Origin: CAYRTV01 sp964505785
Lineage (GTDB): Bacteria > Acidobacteriota > Aminicenantia > Aminicenantales > Aminicenantaceae
Direction of reading: 5' to 3'
Assembly (NCBI GenBank): GCA_964505785.1
Contig: CAZDJZ010000002.1
Coordinates: forward strand, 186,001-250,000
Length of the DNA stretch: 64,000 bases
Shown here: positions 52,924-62,194 of the stretch, piece by piece
Layout of the letters: every line of letters begins with the position of its first letter
Numbering within the stretch: the stretch's first letter is position 1
Position numbers and translations under genes: made by a program
The notes under the pieces: model-generated
The model's input: the letters and a program-made list of their open reading frames with translations, nothing else
Told to the model about the DNA's origin: nothing
The model's database searches: none

Positions 52924-54388
52924 AATTCCTGTCCGGAAGCTTATCCACACCATTGGCGGAAGCGTCGCTGGCCATGATGGCGTGCAATTCTTTTCTGATT
53001 TCCGGGGCAAGCGGAGGGGGTTCATGGGTTTCAATGATTTCATTAACTTTTTGCGCGGCTCGGTCCGCAAGTGAAAGCTTGCCTTCATTTTCCCATGTAT
53101 CATATGTGTCACGATCAAGAGTTTCCGGAAAGATATGCTCTTTCCGGTACCATTTCCGGGTATGCGGCAGGGATAAGAACTGGGTATTTGAAGTCAAACC
53201 TTCAAAGAGATCCAAGGCGATGGGTTCATCGCGCTGGACCACTCCCCGGACCAGCCGCAACGCCATTCCGCATATCTCGTTGTCAATGATCAATTTTTCC
53301 ATACTCTGGCAGCTTTCAAAGTTCAGCATCCCTGGACCTGAAATGACATTGATGCCGGCTAAGGCAGCTAAAACTGCACCCATCCCTGATTCCATTCCGG
53401 CCTGGCTGTCATTGGTTTTTGCATCACTTAAACCCATATAGGCATGCGTCGGCAGTTTCAGGTGTTTGGCGATTTGTGTATATGCGGCATCGATCATCAT
53501 GGTTTCGATCGCGCCCATGGGTGTTGTTCCTTTTCGCATATCAAAACTGGAGGGAGATCCTCCGAAAATCACCGGTGCTCCGCTCTGAGCCAACTGGCAG
53601 AGAACCAACCCGCAGAGATTTTCCGCAACATGCTGGACAAGGGTTCCGGTTATGGTCACCGGTGAAGTTGCCCCGGTCATACCCATGGAAATAAGCTCTG
53701 AAGGAATTCCGGCCCTAGCGGCATCGATCAGGCTCTGAGATGTGAGCCTGCTCCATTTAAGGGGAGGGGAGGGGCAGGCATCGAAAACCGCCAAAGGTTT
53801 TTCCCTCAGGGCTTTCCGGCTTCCTCTTATCGCAGTCAGCATGTCCATCATCGGTTTGAACGCCTCAACACGGAAGGTTCCCGTAATTACCGGCTTTTGG
53901 GAATATTGAAGCCCGATAAAAAGCCGGTAGCTGTCAGCGATAATTTCCGGAACATCTCCGCTTATAAGGCCTGTGCTCTGAAAATCAATGTTTTTAAGGT
54001 AATCGGAAACCAACACAAAACGGATCAAATCCCGGGTTTCCGGCTTTCGGCGTGATCGGGTCTCATGGTCTAGAATAGTGACCGCTGCAGAACCTGGATC
54101 AAAATGAATATGGTCACCTCCCAGCTGATAAGACCGGTCTCCTTTCCGGTCATATAATGTGATTATGGAAGGTGTAGATTCCAGGCACTTTTGAACCAAA
54201 TCCGGTTTAATAAACACCTTGCCGGAAGCTTTATCTGCTTGCATCCCGGCTTGCCTGAACAGCTGAATACCTTCCTCATTTTCGACGAGTATTCCTTGTC
54301 TTTCTAGTAGAATCAGGGCTTCATCCATGATTTTCCGGATCAGTTCCGTGGACAACAGGTTTATTTTAGGTCTTACAGCCTCATTCAT
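52916..54388 (-). CDS. MttB-family corrinoid methyltransferase (non-pyrrolysine)
   Basis: 490 residues of the trimethylamine-methyltransferase superfamily. GMTGATSPVTITGTLVQH, GAPVIFGGSPSSFDMRKGT, YMGLSDAKTNDSQAG and SGPGMLNFESCQSMEKL are family segments. No in-frame amber codon occurs, so it belongs to the branch without pyrrolysine, where known members demethylate quaternary amines such as glycine betaine or carnitine. The substrate here is unknown. Start overlaps the corrinoid gene stop by 8 bases. Confidence 0.87.
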   Translation of the reverse strand: MNEAVRPKINLLSTELIRKIMDEALILLERQGILVENEEGIQLFRQAGMQADKASGKVFIKPDLVQKCLESTPSIITLYDRKGDRSYQLGGDHIHFDPGSAAVTILDHETRSRRKPETRDLIRFVLVSDYLKNIDFQSTGLISGDVPEIIADSYRLFIGLQYSQKPVITGTFRVEAFKPMMDMLTAIRGSRKALREKPLAVFDACPSPPLKWSRLTSQSLIDAARAGIPSELISMGMTGATSPVTITGTLVQHVAENLCGLVLCQLAQSGAPVIFGGSPSSFDMRKGTTPMGAIETMMIDAAYTQIAKHLKLPTHAYMGLSDAKTNDSQAGMESGMGAVLAALAGINVISGPGMLNFESCQSMEKLIIDNEICGMALRLVRGVVQRDEPIALDLFEGLTSNTQFLSLPHTRKWYRKEHIFPETLDRDTYDTWENEGKLSLADRAAQKVNEIIETHEPPPLAPEIRKELHAIMASDASANGVDKLPDRNYD

Positions 54389-55049
54389 GGTTATCTCCCT
54401 CGTCTATCATCAGAGCGGCGGCCAAAGAAACCGCATTTATGGCGTTTTCAGCATATCCGTCCGCACCGATGTCCTCCGCCCATTTTTTTGTGACCGGCGC
54501 GCCCCCTACCAATACTTTGAAACATCCGTATAAACCCCTTTCCGTCAGTTTTTGGATAAGTTCTTTTTGTCTCAGCATGGTTGTTGTCAGAAGGGAGGAT
54601 ACACATATCAGGTCAACCTTTTCTGATTCTGCCTTGTCCAGAAAATAATCTAATTTCACATCAGCCCCTAGATCAACCACATCAAATCCATGGGCCGACA
54701 GCATGGACGCAACCAGGTTTTTGCCGATATCATGGATATCTCCCGCAATTGTACCGATTACAGCTTTTCCCGCTGATTTTACTTTTGCTTGTGTCTTTTC
54801 CAGTTCCGGCTGAAAAATTTCCATAGCGGCCTTCATACTTTCTGCGCTTGCTATCAATTCCGGAAGAAAATAATCTCCGTTTACCCATAATCGGCCGGCT
54901 TCCTGGATGCCGGGAACATACCCCTTCTCAATGACTTCATTTAAGTCCCATTGCCGGGAGACCGCTGTTTCAGCCAGCTTTTCAGCCGCATTCCTGTCGC
55001 CCTCGACAACAGCCTGTTTCATTTTGATTAATGTGTTTTGCTTATCCAT
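54381..55049 (-). CDS. Corrinoid (cobalamin-binding) protein, MttC/MtgC-like
   Basis: 222 residues. An N-terminal helical cap (1-90) is followed by a cobalamin-binding Rossmann domain with GDIHDIGKNLV (Asp104, His106, Gly109), VSSLLTTTM and VLVGGAPVT. His106 is the lower axial ligand to cobalt. It would carry the methyl group between the MttB-like enzyme and an acceptor methyltransferase that is not in this window. AAGGA lies 8 bases before ATG 55049. Sixteen bases separate it from galK. Confidence 0.9.
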   Translation of the reverse strand: MDKQNTLIKMKQAVVEGDRNAAEKLAETAVSRQWDLNEVIEKGYVPGIQEAGRLWVNGDYFLPELIASAESMKAAMEIFQPELEKTQAKVKSAGKAVIGTIAGDIHDIGKNLVASMLSAHGFDVVDLGADVKLDYFLDKAESEKVDLICVSSLLTTTMLRQKELIQKLTERGLYGCFKVLVGGAPVTKKWAEDIGADGYAENAINAVSLAAALMIDEGDNHE

Positions 55050-55065
55050 AGCTTTTCCTTTCAAA

Positions 55066-56214
55066 TTAAACAATATGAGTTCCATTTTGAATCCGGGTTT
55101 TGTATATTTTCAGTTCCCGGGTGAATTTTTTTTCATATTCGGACTTTATCCGGGCTTCAAATTCCATTGAGTATTGGTCTTTATAAAGGTTGATGGTGCA
55201 TCCTCCAAACCCGCCGCCCATCATTCGGGCACCGAATATCGAGGATTGGTTTTCAGCGAAGTGAACTAAAAAATCCAATTCACTGCAGCTGACCTGAAAA
55301 TCATCCCGCAAGCCGATATGGGTTTGAAACATTTTTTCCCCAAAAGCGGTTAAATTTTTCTTTTTCAGATCCCTGCAGGCGGCTTCCAGCCTGATATTTT
55401 CATTCACAACATAGCGGCAGCGGCGGAATATAACCGGGTCCATATCGTTTCGATGGTCCTTCAAAAGCGCCGGAGTGACATCCCGGAGGCTGTTGATCTG
55501 CGGATTAAACTTTTGAAAATACCGGACACCCTGCTCACATTCATTCCGGCGCCGGTTGTATTCAGACGAGGCTAGAGAATGGGTGACTCCTGTGTCGAAT
55601 AGAATGATCTGCACATCATCAAATGCAAAAGGATAATATGAATAATCCAGCGTGCGGCAGTCTATTTTTAGAGCCTTATCTTTGATACCGAAAATATTAA
55701 TAAATTGATCCATAATCCCGCATTGGACTCCGACAAATTCATTTTCTGCTTTTTGGGCCATCCTGACTAAATCCAACGCATTGATATCCAATTGAAATAA
55801 TTCATTAAGCGCATAACCAAGACCCGCTTCTATCGCAGCCGAGGAGGATAAGCCGGCGCCGATAGGAATATCTCCGCTGAATGTGCAGTCAAACCCGGAT
55901 AAAGAATAACCGGCATGCTGCAATTGAGACACCATTCCCAGCAGATAATTCGCCCAGGATTTGCCGCTTCGCGTTAGGGAATTCAGAGAAGCCTCGACAG
56001 AAGAATCCATATCCAGGGAATGCAGCCGGCACATGGAGGAGTTGTTTTTCGCAACTGCCAGATAAATGGATTTGTCAATTGCCGCCGGCAGCACAAAGCC
56101 CTGATTGTAATCGGTGTGTTCTCCGATCAAATTCACCCGGCCCGGAGACCGGACAAGCAGGGGGGAACCGGGAAAATATTTCTTGAAGGCAGCCGTGACT
56201 TGTTTAATCAGCAT
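55066..56214 (-). CDS. galK: Galactokinase
   Basis: 382 residues of the GHMP kinase family. The galactokinase signature GRVNLIGEHTDYN is at 25-37, the ATP-binding PIGAGLSSSAAIEAG near 112, and GARMMGGGFGGCTINL near the C terminus. It phosphorylates galactose on C1. ATG 56214 has AGG 6 bases upstream; a longer start at 56241 would fall inside a B-type repeat. It leads an operon with the corrinoid, MttB-like and MetH-activation genes. No galT or galE is present here. Confidence 0.92.
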   Translation of the reverse strand: MLIKQVTAAFKKYFPGSPLLVRSPGRVNLIGEHTDYNQGFVLPAAIDKSIYLAVAKNNSSMCRLHSLDMDSSVEASLNSLTRSGKSWANYLLGMVSQLQHAGYSLSGFDCTFSGDIPIGAGLSSSAAIEAGLGYALNELFQLDINALDLVRMAQKAENEFVGVQCGIMDQFINIFGIKDKALKIDCRTLDYSYYPFAFDDVQIILFDTGVTHSLASSEYNRRRNECEQGVRYFQKFNPQINSLRDVTPALLKDHRNDMDPVIFRRCRYVVNENIRLEAACRDLKKKNLTAFGEKMFQTHIGLRDDFQVSCSELDFLVHFAENQSSIFGARMMGGGFGGCTINLYKDQYSMEFEARIKSEYEKKFTRELKIYKTRIQNGTHIV

Positions 56215-56225
56215 AGCAGCCTGAT

Positions 56226-56276
56226 GCCCTGTGCCTCGCATCTGCGGCCGCTACGGCCCGCGAATAATTCAGTTTA
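56226..56276. repeat. B-type repeat upstream of galK
   Basis: CCCTGTGCCTCGCATCTGCG, then GGCCCGCGAATAATTCAG. The first 20 bases match the copy at 3750-3769 except for one C/T change. It lies in the leader region between the divergent galK and transporter genes. Confidence 0.7.
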
Positions 56277-56432
56277 AAATCGTTCATATTAGATAATCAA
56301 TCAGCCTCTTCCATAAATATTCAAGGTTAGATAATGATATGTTAAGCTTTCAATAATATCAAGCTCATCCACATCTGCAGCCGGACGTAGACAGAGTACC
56401 GATAAATATGAGAATATTTCAATAGAAACAAT

Positions 56433-57848
56433 ATGAACAATAAAGTCCGCTGGATCATCGCCCTTGGAATTCCTGCTGCCGTTTATGCTCTTCCCCGGAA
56501 CTGGATTCCAATTCCGGATTTAACTATTGTTGAGCACCGTTTAATGGCCATTTTTTTTACAGCAGCCCTGTTTTGGCTCCTGGAGCCGATTCCGATCTTC
56601 GCCACTTCGGTACTGGTGATTTTTTTAGAGCTTATTATGGTGTCGGATAAAAGTTTTATCCTTTTTCAGCCATCAGGCTCATCAGCAGACTTCGGTCAAG
56701 TCATTCCATATCCGGATATCATGGCCGCATTTGCTTCTCCGGTTATCATGCTTTTTTTAGGAGGTTTTTTTCTGGCGATCGCAGCCACAAAATACCAGAT
56801 GGACCTCAACCTGACTAAGTGGGTTTTAAAGCCTTTCGGCAACCGGTTTATGACCTTAATGCTAGGCCTAATGATGGTTACGGCGCTGTTTTCTATGTTC
56901 ATGAGCAACACGGCCACAACTGCAATGATGTTCACGATCCTGGCCCCGATACTCAAGAATTTTCCGGCGGAAGATCCGGGCCGTAAAGCCCTGGCTCTGG
57001 CTGTTCCATTTGCCGCCAATATTGGAGGAATCGGAACGCCCATTGGAACACCTCCCAATGCTATTGCCTTAAAATACCTCACCGGCACCAGCCAAATCGG
57101 GTTCGGAACCTGGATGAGCTTTGCCGTCCCCTTTGTGATTATACTCCTGTTTGCTGCCTGGCTGCTCATATCCCGTCTTTTTCCCTCCCAGACAACACAA
57201 ATTAATCTGGACTATAAAACCGGATTTCGAAAAAGTTCAAAGGCTGTATTGGTATACATCACTTTTGTCCTGACTATTCTGCTTTGGATGTTTGACTTTC
57301 TTCATGGAATGAACGCTTATATAGTGGCGCTTCTCCCTGTGGCTGTATTCACCGCCACCCGGATTATTACCGCCCAGGACCTGAAACGGGTCCAATGGGA
57401 TATTCTCTGGCTGATGGCGGGCGGTATTGCATTGGGGCTGGGGCTGGAAAAGAGCGGCTTAGCACGGCATATTATTGAAACTGTTCCTTTTTCAGGACTC
57501 TCTCCGCTGACAGTTGTTTTTTTGGCGACGGTAGTGACTTTATTGATGGCAAATTTCATGTCGCATACAGCGACCGCCAATCTTCTGCTCCCGATTTTTG
57601 CGGCATTAGCGGTATCTTTCCCCTCTTTAACCGGATTAGGAGGAGAAAGAATGCTTTTACTTGGAGCCACCTTCAGTGCCTCTCTTGGAATGTCTTTGGC
57701 CATCAGTACTCCACCGAATGCCATTGCATACGGCAGCGGTGAAATCCGAGCAGGAGATATGTTAAAAACCGGAGCTGTTCTCGGCGGAATCGGTCTGGGA
57801 ATGACTTATGTGATGCTTTTTATTTTAAACAGGATAGGATTCCTATGA
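56433..57848 (+). CDS. SLC13/DASS-family anion transporter
   Basis: A 471-residue membrane protein with about eleven helices. The re-entrant hairpin motif MSNTATTAMM marks the first substrate site. In the second repeat the equivalent motif is MSHTATANLLLP, with His in place of Asn. NIGGIGTPIGTPPNAIA and LAISTPPNAIAYGSG are further DASS signatures. It probably imports dicarboxylates, citrate or sulfate with sodium. The sensor kinase that follows overlaps its stop (ATGA), so regulation and transport are physically linked. Confidence 0.85.
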   Translation: MNNKVRWIIALGIPAAVYALPRNWIPIPDLTIVEHRLMAIFFTAALFWLLEPIPIFATSVLVIFLELIMVSDKSFILFQPSGSSADFGQVIPYPDIMAAFASPVIMLFLGGFFLAIAATKYQMDLNLTKWVLKPFGNRFMTLMLGLMMVTALFSMFMSNTATTAMMFTILAPILKNFPAEDPGRKALALAVPFAANIGGIGTPIGTPPNAIALKYLTGTSQIGFGTWMSFAVPFVIILLFAAWLLISRLFPSQTTQINLDYKTGFRKSSKAVLVYITFVLTILLWMFDFLHGMNAYIVALLPVAVFTATRIITAQDLKRVQWDILWLMAGGIALGLGLEKSGLARHIIETVPFSGLSPLTVVFLATVVTLLMANFMSHTATANLLLPIFAALAVSFPSLTGLGGERMLLLGATFSASLGMSLAISTPPNAIAYGSGEIRAGDMLKTGAVLGGIGLGMTYVMLFILNRIGFL

Positions 57849-59194
57849 CGACATCCTTTTATACTCAGGACCTTCCTTGGCTGAAAAAAGCTTATTTTTC
57901 TCATCCTGACCGGCGATTAATTTTAGATAAAGGAGATATTCTTGTCCGGCAGGGTGGATACAATGATCGCCTTTATTTAATTATGGACGGCACTTTAGCG
58001 GCATATGTTACGAATCCGGATGGAAAAGAATTCAAGCTTTTTGAAGCATCCAAAAATATGTTTGCAGGTGTTTACAGCTTTTTTTCCCGGTCTTATACCA
58101 GCCTGGCCACCGTGGTTGCAGAAGACCGCTGTCTTCTGGCCTTTATTACCCGGGACCAGAAGGTCAAGGATGAATCCAGGGGCAAAAGCTTGTTTGAACA
58201 ATTTATGCCGGTGGTTGTCACAAACCTGGCACACAGGCAGCAGCATGAACAACAGATCGCTTTTGAAAAAGAACGAATGCTTAAAAAATTAGTTCAATCC
58301 GAGAAGATGGCCTCGCTTGGCCAAATGGCGGCCGGTATTTCACATGAACTAAATAATGCTATATCCGTACTGGACCGGAATACGCATTGGTTATGCGGCC
58401 GTATTGGGGAACTTTTAGAATCATCCGGGCTGCAAAAATATTTTTTTGAAGGACTTGAACAGGGACGTCCACCAAGCCGGGAACTCCGTGAGCATACGGA
58501 TAAACTCCGGCACCGGTATTTCTTAGAGGAGGAAACAGCGCGGAAAGCCGCTGAAATTCGTTTGGGAGCCGGCGACTTGAAGGGCTCTCCCCAAATTACA
58601 AAAGATAAAATTAACAGAATACACAGCTATTGGGAATTAGGCGCCACCTTCCATGATATGAAAATTGCATCGAAGCTGTCATCATCGGTGGTCCGTTCGG
58701 TTAAAGCCCTGGCCTCACAGCAATCCCGGTGGAGAAAAGGTGTGGATGTTAATAATACGATCAGAGAAGCCTTGGCTTTGATGAGGAGCCCACTGCGCAA
58801 GGTGGACCTTGAACTCGATATGAAGGATAACTTGCCGACAGTGAGAGCAGCACCCGGGATGCTGGTCCAGGTTTGGACAAATCTTATCCGCAATGCTGTG
58901 GAAAGCATGTCCTCAGATTCCAAACCGGATAAACAAAGATTGATTATTCAGAGCAGGGAAAAAAACGGTGTTATCCGGGTCTCTGTCATTGATAATGGGC
59001 CTGGAATACCTCCAAGTATTCTGCCAAAAATATTTCAGCCGAATTTCACAACCAAAGAAAAAGGAATGGAATTCGGCCTGGGCCTGGGATTGACCATTGT
59101 GGAAAGAATTATCTCCGAATACAGCGGTGATATTTCAGTCAAAAGCAAACCGGGGCGGACGGAATTTATCATAAAACTTCCTGCAGGGGGATAG
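57845..59194 (+). CDS. Sensor histidine kinase with N-terminal cyclic-nucleotide-binding-like domain
   Basis: 449 residues. Residues about 15-120 form a CRP-like cNMP-binding beta-roll (GDILVRQGGYNDRLYLIMDG). The H-box is SLGQMAAGISHELNNAIS with His167. A long helical insertion of about 100 residues precedes the ATPase part with LIRNAVESM (N box), VIDNGPGIPP (G1) and GLGLGLTIVERII (G2). No membrane helices, so a cytoplasmic sensor. It starts in the transporter stop and is followed one base later by its response regulator. Confidence 0.88.
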   Translation: MTTSFYTQDLPWLKKAYFSHPDRRLILDKGDILVRQGGYNDRLYLIMDGTLAAYVTNPDGKEFKLFEASKNMFAGVYSFFSRSYTSLATVVAEDRCLLAFITRDQKVKDESRGKSLFEQFMPVVVTNLAHRQQHEQQIAFEKERMLKKLVQSEKMASLGQMAAGISHELNNAISVLDRNTHWLCGRIGELLESSGLQKYFFEGLEQGRPPSRELREHTDKLRHRYFLEEETARKAAEIRLGAGDLKGSPQITKDKINRIHSYWELGATFHDMKIASKLSSSVVRSVKALASQQSRWRKGVDVNNTIREALALMRSPLRKVDLELDMKDNLPTVRAAPGMLVQVWTNLIRNAVESMSSDSKPDKQRLIIQSREKNGVIRVSVIDNGPGIPPSILPKIFQPNFTTKEKGMEFGLGLGLTIVERIISEYSGDISVKSKPGRTEFIIKLPAGG

Positions 59195-59195
59195 A

Positions 59196-59675
59196 ATGGA
59201 AAAAATACCGATTTTGTGCATTGAGGACCAGAGAGAGGTGCTTGCGGCTTTACGCAAGGACTTGGAAGAATTCCTTTCCCACTGTTCCATTGTAGAATGT
59301 GAATCTGCGGATGAAGCCAAAGAGGTCCTGGATAACCTTGACCAAAAGGGTATGGATCCGGGAATCTTGATCTGCGACCATGTGATGCCGGGAGAGAACG
59401 GAATTGAATTCCTGATAGATGTCCATCAGGATAAGCGGTTTCCTTATTCCCGGAAAATTCTTCTCACCGGATTGGCGACGCATGAAGATACGATTCGGGC
59501 TATCAATAAAGCGCATATTGATCACTATATAGAAAAGCCATGGGAAAAAGAGGCGTTGATCCGCATGGTCAAAGAATTAGTAACCAAATTTGTTCTTGAC
59601 TCGGGGAAAGATTACCAGGATTATATGCCTGTTCTTGACCAGGAAACTCTTTATCACCGCTTGCGTGAAGCTTGA
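59196..59675 (+). CDS. Single-domain response regulator
   Basis: 159 residues. Receiver domain with acidic Glu10/Asp11, phosphoacceptor Asp61 (LICDHVMPGENG), switch Thr91 (LLTGLATHED) and Lys114 (YIEKPWE). About 30 residues follow the domain, so there is no DNA-binding output; it may act by protein contact or relay phosphate. It overlaps the convergent PAP2 gene by 22 bases. Confidence 0.9.
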   Translation: MEKIPILCIEDQREVLAALRKDLEEFLSHCSIVECESADEAKEVLDNLDQKGMDPGILICDHVMPGENGIEFLIDVHQDKRFPYSRKILLTGLATHEDTIRAINKAHIDHYIEKPWEKEALIRMVKELVTKFVLDSGKDYQDYMPVLDQETLYHRLREA

Positions 59676-60463
59676 TCCTGATTTTTCAATCCCCAAACCC
59701 GGAGATACTGATATCCTCCCCAGAAAAAAAATGTGACTGCAATGGCACGCTGAAAACCGAGAATGCCGGGGTATACTGTGTAATCCGCAAAAAATAAAAC
59801 AACACATGCGCATAAAAGAACCGCTCCTAATATTTTTCGCCCCAATCCGGTCCATCCCCATGGGGATAAGTCTGCCAACTTTAAACCCGCAAAAACGGCT
59901 GTCCACCCGAAAGCGGATCCGGTCAGTACATCAGCCGGCCAGTGAACCCCGACCGCCATTCTTGAAAACGCAACCAGAAAAGCAGATCCAATAAGCAAAA
60001 TGCGGAGCCATTTTTTGGATATAGTCAGAGCAAAGGCTCCGGCCAGGTTAAAAATCATGGAAGAATGACCGGATGGAAAGGAATTATGCCCTAATTCCGG
60101 GCCTATTAAATGAAAATCTCCTGGCAAGAGAACACTGGGCGGGCGAGGTACTTGAGTCAGGTTTTTAATCGCCTGCCCGAAAATTGTGAATAATAACGCC
60201 GCAATAAGTACCGCCCAAATCAAACGGGGTCTGTGATGGATCAAAGGAAATAAGAGAACAAAAGCGATCAGCCCGTCTCCAAGAATTGTCAGAACAGCCC
60301 AGAATCGATCTCCCATGTATTGGGAAATATTATTATTGATAAATAAAAACATTTCCTGATTTTTTCCAAGCAAGACAATGAGTCCGGCTAAAAGCAGAAA
60401 AATCAGCGGGGGACACCATATCCATAATGCTGATGCCTGGATGGTTTTTTCGTTCTTATTCAT
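59654..60463 (-). CDS. PAP2-family membrane phosphatase
   Basis: 269 residues with six predicted helices. The three PAP2 motifs are KNLTQVPRP, PSGHSS and SRMAVGVHWPADVL, in order. It may dephosphorylate undecaprenyl diphosphate or phosphatidic acid at the periplasmic face. It converges on the response regulator with a 22-base overlap, so no separate terminator exists between them. Confidence 0.88.
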   Translation of the reverse strand: MNKNEKTIQASALWIWCPPLIFLLLAGLIVLLGKNQEMFLFINNNISQYMGDRFWAVLTILGDGLIAFVLLFPLIHHRPRLIWAVLIAALLFTIFGQAIKNLTQVPRPPSVLLPGDFHLIGPELGHNSFPSGHSSMIFNLAGAFALTISKKWLRILLIGSAFLVAFSRMAVGVHWPADVLTGSAFGWTAVFAGLKLADLSPWGWTGLGRKILGAVLLCACVVLFFADYTVYPGILGFQRAIAVTFFFWGGYQYLRVWGLKNQDQASRKR

Positions 60464-60480
60464 TTTTGTCTGAGCTGAGG

Positions 60481-62025
60481 CTACCAGAATATTATATACA
60501 GCACGACAGTGATAATAATAACAAGTATCCCCAGTCTCTTTACTGAAGGTGATGGGGTCATATCAAAGGATTCACGGATAGGCAGAGCCTTTTCAGCACC
60601 GCGGGGGCTCAGAACAGTGATAAATGCCATGATAATAATCACAACCGAAAATGTTAAAGCCATCCTGTTCAAAAATGCGATATCGGCAAACTGCCACTGC
60701 AAAAAACCATAAACGGGCACCGTAAAAACCAAAGCAGAAACACCGGCGGCATCCGGGGCTTTTTTGACCAAAAGCCCGAATACAAACGCCGCCAAAATAC
60801 CTGGGGATATATATCCTTGAAATTCTTGAATATAGGTAAAAATTCCGCCAAAACGCGGGTCTCCTAAAGCCGGCGCAATAAAGCATCCGATCAGCACAAA
60901 CACAAGAGTGGTGAGCCGTCCCATACTCACCATGGCTTTATGGGACGCGTTTTTTTTCCAATGCCGTTTAAATAAATCCACGGAAAAAATCGTCGAAGCC
61001 GAATTAAGCATCGAAGCCAAAGAGCTGATTACGGCTGCCGTAATGGCCGCAAACATAAATCCGCGAAAGCCCGCTGGAATCAGATTCCGGATTAAAAGCG
61101 GATAGGCTGCATCTGTGGTGGCGCCAGGGCCGGTGAGTTGATCCGTATACAATTGATACGCCATGATACCCGGAATAACGATCAAAAAGGGAATAATCAG
61201 CTTCAAAAATGCTGCAAAAATGATTCCAAGCTGACCTTGTCTTAAGGTTTTGGCTGCCAATGTCCGTTGGGTAATAAACTGATTCAATCCCCAATAATAA
61301 AAATTAGGTATCCACAAGCCGATGACCAGCGCTGTCCAGGGAAGCACGGGATGGTCACTGGGAAGTATCATATGCAGCTTCTCTGAGTTGGCTTGAAAAA
61401 ATTCCGGAACGCCTCCGACGGCAGCAAACCCAAAAATCAAGACAACAGCACCTCCTACAATAAGAGCTGACCCTTGGAATAAATCCGCCCAGGCGACAGC
61501 CTTTAATCCACCCCATATTGTATACAATGCGGCTATAGCACCGATAAGCCAAATGGAAAGGGTAAGGTCCAAATCAAATATGGTATTCAGGGTAAGACCG
61601 CCGGAATACAAAACCGAGGCGATGGTGACACCGACGTAAATCACCATGGTATAAAACGCCATCAATCCCCGTGCGGTGGGATTATACCGATATTCAAGAA
61701 ATTCCGGAATAGTGTAAATTCCACTTTTAAGAAACCGCGGCAAAAAGAAAAAAGCCACCACTACCAGAGTTATGGCTGCCAGCCATTCATAGCTGGCGAT
61801 CGCCATACCGACGTTTCCTGCGCTTTGTCCGGACATGCCGACAAAATGTTCCGTGGAAATATTGGCTGCGATCAGGGATAATCCAATCAAAGGCCAGATC
61901 AATCCGCGGCTGGCCAGGAAGTAATCTTCTTGCGTTTCTTCTCTCCGGCTTTTATACATGCTGGTTCCGATGACGACCACAAAAAAGAGTATAAACAAAG
62001 TGATGTCAAAAAAACTTAAGTCCAT
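60481..62025 (-). CDS. Sodium:solute symporter (SSS/SLC5 family)
   Basis: 514 residues with about 13-14 membrane helices. ISTEHFVGMSGQSAG, PEFLEYRYNPTARG and the conserved SSLASMLNSASTIFSVDLFKR are family segments, nearest to sugar or inositol transporters (SGLT-like). It probably imports a sugar or small solute with sodium. It begins 17 bases upstream of the PAP2 start, so the two may be co-transcribed. Confidence 0.88.
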   Translation of the reverse strand: MDLSFFDITLFILFFVVVIGTSMYKSRREETQEDYFLASRGLIWPLIGLSLIAANISTEHFVGMSGQSAGNVGMAIASYEWLAAITLVVVAFFFLPRFLKSGIYTIPEFLEYRYNPTARGLMAFYTMVIYVGVTIASVLYSGGLTLNTIFDLDLTLSIWLIGAIAALYTIWGGLKAVAWADLFQGSALIVGGAVVLIFGFAAVGGVPEFFQANSEKLHMILPSDHPVLPWTALVIGLWIPNFYYWGLNQFITQRTLAAKTLRQGQLGIIFAAFLKLIIPFLIVIPGIMAYQLYTDQLTGPGATTDAAYPLLIRNLIPAGFRGFMFAAITAAVISSLASMLNSASTIFSVDLFKRHWKKNASHKAMVSMGRLTTLVFVLIGCFIAPALGDPRFGGIFTYIQEFQGYISPGILAAFVFGLLVKKAPDAAGVSALVFTVPVYGFLQWQFADIAFLNRMALTFSVVIIIMAFITVLSPRGAEKALPIRESFDMTPSPSVKRLGILVIIITVVLYIIFW

Positions 62026-62079
62026 GGCAGTTTTTCCTTATGAATCAGCATTGCTGCGATAGAATTATAATCAAGTCCA

Positions 62080-62188
62080 TCGGCCCGTGAATAATCCAGG
62101 TTTAATGTATCGAAATTTTTTTCCGTATGCAAGATTTGATTTCAACCTGTTTCTGCGGTAATCTCGAATCACGAATAATTATGGTTGA
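62080..62188. repeat. Two B-type repeats between divergent genes
   Basis: GGCCCGTGAATAATCCAGG at 62082-62100 and a diverged copy at about 62150-62188 (TCTGCGGTAATCTCGAATCA, then CGAATAATTATGGTTG). Both run in the same direction toward the methyltransferase start. Confidence 0.65.
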
Positions 62189-62194
62189 TACATA

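Noticed and set aside
52924..53118. A 65-codon N-terminal extension of the MetH-activation gene
   Set aside because: It is out-of-frame coding for the MttB-like gene; the ATG at 52923 overlaps that stop in the usual coupled way.
52916..54388. Pyrrolysine-containing trimethylamine methyltransferase
   Set aside because: The reading frame has no internal amber codon, and no pylTSBCD genes are in the window, so the non-pyrrolysine branch is the right call.
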